A stretch of 64,000 nucleotides of DNA, from NCBI GenBank assembly GCA_029641185.1, contig JAPWGK010000033.1, positions 186,001-250,000 of the forward strand, given 5' to 3'. Position 1 is the first letter of the stretch. Every line of letters starts with the position of its first letter. A model generated the notes under the pieces. That model was given only the letters and a program-made list of their open reading frames with translations. It did not search any database and was not told the DNA's origin. Shown here in pieces: positions 58,941 through 64,000 of the stretch. A program made the translations under genes and the position numbers. The stretch comes from Pseudofabraea citricarpa. Its lineage: Eukaryota; Ascomycota; Leotiomycetes; Helotiales; Dermateaceae.

Positions 58941-60557
58941 ATGTCCATACCCGGGATCCCAGGTCTGGGTCAAGCTACGCCTGTGGTAAGTACAACTTCC
59001 TGTCTTTCTGAATGTTCTGCGACTGAGCTTTGGACCAGGCTACGCTTTCGGCGCCCATAACTGCAGCTACAACAGCTGTACACGAGATCCTCCCGAACTC
59101 AGAATGGCGATTCGAGGTTGCAATCGGACAGAGCATCGAAGTGAAGGTAGGCCAGCGTCTGTGTTGCTGCTACATGGAGCTTCAAAGCTAATTGCTGGCA
59201 CATGCAGGTCCTCTCGGGCACAGCTGAGCTTTTTGGAACAGAGCTTGCTCTGAATCACACATATACGTTCCAGGGAACGAAGTCCTCGATATTTACATGG
59301 CACGGTTGTCGCATAGAGGTATCTGGGTCATGCGAAGAATACACAGCGGAGGAGACACCGATGGTGTCGTATGTCAACACACATTTTGCGCTGGAGAAAT
59401 TACGGCAGGAAGCACAAAGGACAGGTCGTGACGGACCCAGGATATTGATTGTTGGTCCAACCAATGCTGGGAAAACAAGTCTCGTGAAGCTTCTGACGGC
59501 GTATGCTGTACGAATGGGTCGGCAACCACTCGTAGTTAACACGGACTCGAGAGAAGGGATGCTTTCCATACCTGGGAGCCTGACCGCTACGGCTTTTGCG
59601 AGCATCATTGATGTGGAAGAGGGCTGGGGTAGTAGTCCTACCAGCGGGCCAAGTCCAGTACCGGTGAAGCTTCCTCTGTGCTATTACTTTGGGTTGCCAA
59701 GTCCAGAGGACAACCCAAAGCTGTTCAAGCCCGTTCTCACAAGGCTCGCTTTGGCAGCAACCAGCAGATTAGCAGATGACGCAAATGTCAAGGAGACAGG
59801 AATGATTATTGATACACCCGGGGTTATCAGCCAAGGCAAAGGAGGTTATGACATAATATCACACATTGTCTCCGAATTTGCAGGTGAGTTATGCAGTATT
59901 CACGACTTGATATAGAGCTAATCAGGCTATAGTCAATACTATCCTTGTGCTAGGATCAGAACGTCTCCATTCTGACATGCATCGCAAATTCTCAAATTAT
60001 AGGACAACGAATGGAGAATCTATTAGGCTAGTGAAGCTCGACAAATCAGGTGGATGTGTGGATAGAGATGATACCTACATGCAGAAGACGCGTGAAGCTG
60101 CCATAAGGGAATACTTCTTTGGCGATGCGAAGAGGACTTTGAGTCCCCACACACAACAAATAGATTTCGATTCAATAACTATCTACAAAGTTCGGGATGG
60201 TAAGTTGTTGTCCGGTCTGTGATTCGTGATAATAACTAACACAATCTTCTAGCATCATCGATGTTTTCATCTTTCCTTCCAGGTGGTGCAGAGGATGATG
60301 CTGCCGATGCTTCATTCTATGAATCCGTTGAGCCTTCGGCTATGATGATGCATTGCATATTGGCTGTCATGTACGCTTCTCTAAATGACTCCCAAGAAAC
60401 AATCAGAGATGCTAGCGTCATGGGCTTCGTGTATGTAGCAGAAGTGGATGACAAGAAGAAGCGCCTGAAGATTTTGAGTCCGGTCAACACCCGGATCACT
60501 GATCGACCCCTGGTCTGGGGTGTATGGCCAGAGGCAACAGTTAGTCTAGTGGGATAA
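58941..60557 (+). CDS. CLP1: mRNA cleavage and polyadenylation factor Clp1
   Basis: Exons 58941-58985, 59039-59146, 59208-59883, 59933-60199 and 60253-60557 give 466 residues, normal for fungal Clp1. The N-terminal beta domain has EWRFEVAIGQSIEVK, VLSGTAELFGTELALNHTYTF and KSSIFTWHGC. The Walker A motif is VGPTNAGKTSLVKLL, followed by VNTDSREGMLSIPGSLTA, LCYYFGLPSPEDN and MIIDTPGVI. Exon 4 has LVLGSERLHSDM and the last exon has VMGFVYVAEVDDKKKRLKILSP with LVWGVWPEA. Clp1 is a subunit of cleavage factor IA, bridging to Pcf11 in pre-mRNA 3'-end formation. The animal protein is an RNA 5'-kinase; the fungal one binds ATP but is thought inactive. Confidence 0.95.
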
Positions 60558-60850
60558 TCAAAATAAGAAATTGCAAAGTCAATTTGGATATCATATGCAT
60601 GTATTACAAGCGTTCACTGGGGTTTTGGATGTGCAACAATGCCTTTAGTTACGGTGAATGCCACCAGGGACGCTGGTCATTTAATGCCGTTTTAAAAGTA
60701 TGTAATAGAACAGAAGTACAAAGTCCAACGCCAGAACACCAACCCATCTCCAAACTTCATACAATCATAACAAACACCGAATCGACCTCCAAATCCTCTT
60801 GAATCCCTGACTTTAAGCTCTTCTACGAGTTGTGCATCTCAGTGTAGAGT
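60558..60850. other. Convergent spacer between Clp1 and Pmp3-like genes
   Basis: About 290 bp with two transcript ends. The small frame at 60584-60802 is probably chance. Confidence 0.45.
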
Positions 60851-61442
60851 TTAGTCTCTAGTCTGCACCTTGTGATCCCCCTTGACTGCCTCAGCATAGC
60901 TAGGAGGAACAGCATTGCTGCTTCCCTCACTATTATTTGGATGAGCGCTGGAGCCCGCCTGTCCGGTGGGCGCAGCATCGTTGTTCCAAGTTCCGTTCTG
61001 GTCCTGGTGAACCGGTGGTGCCATAGGAGCCGTAGTGCCGTAGCCATTCTGGCCTGGGACCGCACTTCTCAGAGAGCTCTTGGGCACGCGCTGCTGTCTT
61101 CCATCATGGCCCTGCACGATCACGTACGTGACTCGGCCGGCTTCGGCGTCGTGGCGTGGAACTCGCTCGTACTCGTCCGGCTCCGGGTATTTCGCGATTA
61201 TGTACCAGGCGTGCAGGAGGCCCGGGATGAAGCCTAGCATGCAGAGCAGGATGTTGATGAACGAGTCGACCGAGCAGATGCCGCATTTAACCCATACTGC
61301 GAAAGAGCTGTTAGCATTCTGCGCCTTTGGTGCGTGGGTTGAGGTGAGGTGGCAATGGAATGAAGCCTCCAGGAGCTTGCTTACCTGCGAGTGGGGGGAA
61401 GATGATGGCGAGGATGCCGAGAAAGATGTCTGAAGAGCACAT
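60851..61442 (-). CDS. Pmp3/UPF0057-family membrane protein with long PPxY-containing tail
   Basis: Exons 61442-61385 and 61296-60851 (88-nt intron) encode 167 residues. The first 55 are the whole UPF0057/Pmp3 fold: MCSSDIFLGILAIIFPPLAV, VKCGICSVDSFINILLCML and GFIPGLLHAWYII, giving two membrane helices. Yeast Pmp3 affects plasma-membrane potential and salt tolerance and is only 55 residues long. This member adds about 110 hydrophilic residues (KYPEPDEYERV, then Gly/Ala/Pro/Asn-rich sequence) and ends VPPSYAEAVKGDHKVQTRD. PPSY fits the PPxY motif bound by Rsp5-type ubiquitin ligases; that role is inferred. A longer open frame upstream to 61651 is not used because the intron placement restores the family start. 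Confidence 0.9.
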
Positions 61443-62000
61443 GATGCTTTATTCTGCTTGTTGATAGATGCGCACTGATAGCGAGCGATGCGGCAGTGAA
61501 TGAGAGTAGTGATGCGGTTCCTTTGTAATGTGTGCTTGGAATACTGAGATGGTCGCGAGCGTGAGGTTGAGGTGATGGAGAAGTTGTCGCCTGGAGCACG
61601 AGGTTGGCGGCTGCAGGCTGCGTCATGAAGAGGCTGTGCTCTCCCTTCCACCTGACAGCAGAAAATAATGCAGGTACTTCGTTCATATCATTCGATGTCA
61701 CCCTTTGCTGTCAATAAATTATATGGCTACAATTACTTTTTTCTCATTCTAAGTTTATTTAATCACATTTTACTGAAGAACAAAAACAATGAATTGTTCC
61801 ACCTTTTGACATGCCTGATTTGAGTTTCTCCGGATTCTTTGCCTTCGAGCCTGTCGGTAAAACGTTCTCCCGACCCGACCACTAGCTCTGTGCAGCTTAA
61901 GAAAAAGTTCGGGATAAAAGAAATCGATAAGGATTCCGAATTGCAGCGAGTTTCTTCGAGAGAAGAACGGCCTCACAACACCGTACGCATCTTCAACAAG
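61443..62000. promoter_or_regulatory. Divergent promoter between Pmp3-like and Dbp10 genes
   Basis: About 560 bp separate the divergent starts. An in-frame upstream ATG for Dbp10 exists at 61839 (adding 54 residues), so the right part could be coding. An AT-rich stretch lies at 61710-61795. Confidence 0.45.
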
Positions 62001-64000
62001 ATGCCTCACCGAGCCGTGTCTCCAACGGCTTCTGAGAATGAATTCGACATCACGAAATCATTATTCCAGGACGATATAACAGCCGACGATGACGATTTTG
62101 CGCTTCCATCTACTCAGGATTTAGGCACTTTAGACGCGGGTGGGATCTTGGACCTCAGCGATGATGATGGCGATGCTGCATTCATCAAGGCGCAGCAAGC
62201 GGCCTCGAATAGGAAAGCGTCAAATGTGAAAGGCAAGAGCGTAAAGAAGGGTGGTGGATTTCAAGCGATGGGTAGGATTTATCTAGACACGAATACTTCA
62301 AATCGCTGCTAATTAATATTGAAGGACTGAACTCTCACCTGCTGAAAGCCATTGGAAGAAAGGGATTTTCAGTCCCCACACCCATTCAACGAAAGACGAT
62401 CCCTCTGGTTCTGGATAATCAAGATGTTGTGGGAATGGCAAGGACAGGTTCTGGAAAGACTGCTGCATTCGTCATACCCATGATCGAGAAGCTGAAGGCA
62501 CACAGTGTAAAGGTTGGAGCTAGAGCTCTGATCCTGTCCCCTTCCCGAGAGTTGGCACTGCAGACGTTGAAGGTTGTGAAGGAGTTTGGCCGAGGTACTG
62601 ATCTCAAATGTGTTTTGTTGGTGGGAGGAGACAGTCTAGAAGAGCAGTTCGGATTCATGGCTGGAAATCCTGATATCGTCATTGCTACACCTGGTCGATT
62701 CTTGCATTTAAAAGTCGAGATGTCGTTGGATCTTTCCTCGGTCAAGTATGTGGTGTTCGATGAAGCTGATCGTCTTTTCGAGATGGGTTTCGCTGCACAG
62801 CTTGCAGAAATTCTTCACGCTCTACCGACCAACAGACAGACCCTATTGTTCTCTGCTACTCTCCCCAAATCTTTGGTCGAATTTGCACGAGCTGGTTTGC
62901 AAGAACCTAGTTTGGTTCGTCTCGACGCGGAAAGCAAAATCTCACCAGATTTGGAGAGTGCGTTTTTCAGTGTGAAGAGTGCTGAAAAAGAGGGTGCACT
63001 ACTTCATATTCTTAACGATTTGATCAAGATGCCAACAGGCCCACCAGAAGGCACCCAGGCAGCAGCAGATGGAAACAGCAAGAAAAGAAAAAGAGGAGGT
63101 GATGGTCCACCCCGTAGGAACAAACCAACAGAACATTCGACTATCATTTTCGCTGCCACCAAACATCACGTCGATTATCTTGCGTCTCTTTTACGTCTAT
63201 CTGGATTTGCCGTATCTCACGCTTACGGTTCTCTAGACCAGACTGCTCGAAAGATCCAGGTTGAGGAATTCAGAACAGGCATAACAAATATCTTGGTTGT
63301 TACGGATGTCGCAGCTAGAGGTATTGATATTCCTGTTTTGGCCAATGTCATCAACTATGATTTCCCTCCACAGCCCAAGATCTTTGTTCATCGAGTTGGT
63401 CGAACAGCACGAGCTGGTCAACGTGGTTGGAGTTACAGTTTAGTCCGAGATACCGATGCACCTTATCTTTTGGATTTACAGCTGTTCCTTGGCAAGAGAC
63501 TAATTTTGGGGAGAGATGCTGGCGATTCACCTAATTATGCCGATGATGTTATTGTGGGCGCTTTGTTAAGAGATAAGTTGGAGGCCAGTTCTGAATGGAT
63601 CACTAAGCTGCTCGGTGATGATGATGATCTCAACGCCCTGAGAGGTGTCGCTGCCAAGGGAGAAAAGCTTTATGTCAGGACACGTAATTCTGCATCTTCG
63701 GAGAGTGCTAAGAGAGCCAAGGAAGTCGTAGCATCTAAAGGATGGATGCAGCTACATTCTCTATTCCAAGATGAGACAACGAATGCAGAGCAGGCACGTA
63801 TTGACATGCTTGCGCGCATAAGTGGATTCCGTCCTCAAGAGACAGTCTTTGAGATTGGAACTAGAGGCAAGGCTGGCCATGGTGAGGCAGCAGAAATGAT
63901 GAGGCATAGAAGGGAAAAAATTGTTCCTCGACGACAGAAAGAAGAAGACGATAAGGCTGCGGCAGCAGCAAAGGCCGGAGAGGACGACGACTTTGCAAGC
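62001..64000 (+). CDS. DBP10: ATP-dependent RNA helicase Dbp10 (DDX54 family), 3' end beyond window
   Basis: Exons 62001-62271 and 62325-64000 (open to the edge) give at least 649 residues. The N-terminus has [13 protein letters not shown] [14 protein letters not shown] and LDLSDDD. The core has [22 protein letters not shown] (Q motif), [40 protein letters not shown] and [10 protein letters not shown]. The insertion between SAT and the second lobe (KKRKRGGDG) and the later segments GWMQLHSLF and [16 protein letters not shown] are Dbp10-type. Dbp10 acts in the nucleolus in 60S subunit and peptidyl-transferase-centre assembly. The start at 62001 (ACAAGATGCC) begins where family similarity begins; the frame is open upstream to 61839. 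This is the second nucleolar DEAD-box helicase in the window. Confidence 0.94.

Overview
The window looks like nuclear DNA of a filamentous ascomycete, probably Leotiomycetes-like; that placement is a guess from the gene set and was not tested. The support is compact genes on both strands, many introns of about 45-60 nt with GTAAGT-type donors and CTAAC-like branch sites, and typical fungal families: HET, RTA1, Zn2Cys6, Reg1-like, SUN/Sad1, Arb1, fungal FAD synthase. Exon structures were worked out by hand. Every complete model below closes in phase from start to stop, and the two edge genes stay open to the window edge.

Left part (1-7.3 kb) is accessory-looking. A long Hsp70-like ATPase (minus, running off the left edge) is transcribed divergently from a PHD-finger protein whose C-terminus resembles the GrpE head domain. 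A decayed reading frame and AT-rich DNA follow. From 7.3 to 23.2 kb lie mostly conserved genes: a 1206-aa Reg1-like/Cys-His fusion, a 75-aa gene, Dbp4 helicase divergent from RNA polymerase III subunit Rpc37, DDB1, mitochondrial 3-hydroxyisobutyrate dehydrogenase and a membrane-anchored GNAT acetyltransferase.

The middle (23-43 kb) is gene-poor. Two RTA1 membrane-protein paralogs flank an Upc2-like Zn2Cys6 regulator, and the three promoters share a CGTATNYCGTA element, which suggests one lipid/sterol-stress module. A CmcJ/AsaB-type oxygenase, a secreted intradiol dioxygenase and a HET protein stand alone between long AT-rich gaps.

The right part (43.9-64 kb) is mostly core genes again: FAD synthase, Sad1 (SUN domain), UDP-glucose 4-epimerase convergent with a quinone reductase (each with a GC-AG intron), a La-motif/Arb1 fusion linked to the Argonaute chaperone complex, inositol polyphosphate multikinase, Clp1, a Pmp3-type protein with a PPxY tail, and Dbp10 helicase running off the right edge. 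No tRNA, rRNA, CRISPR array or intact transposon was recognised.
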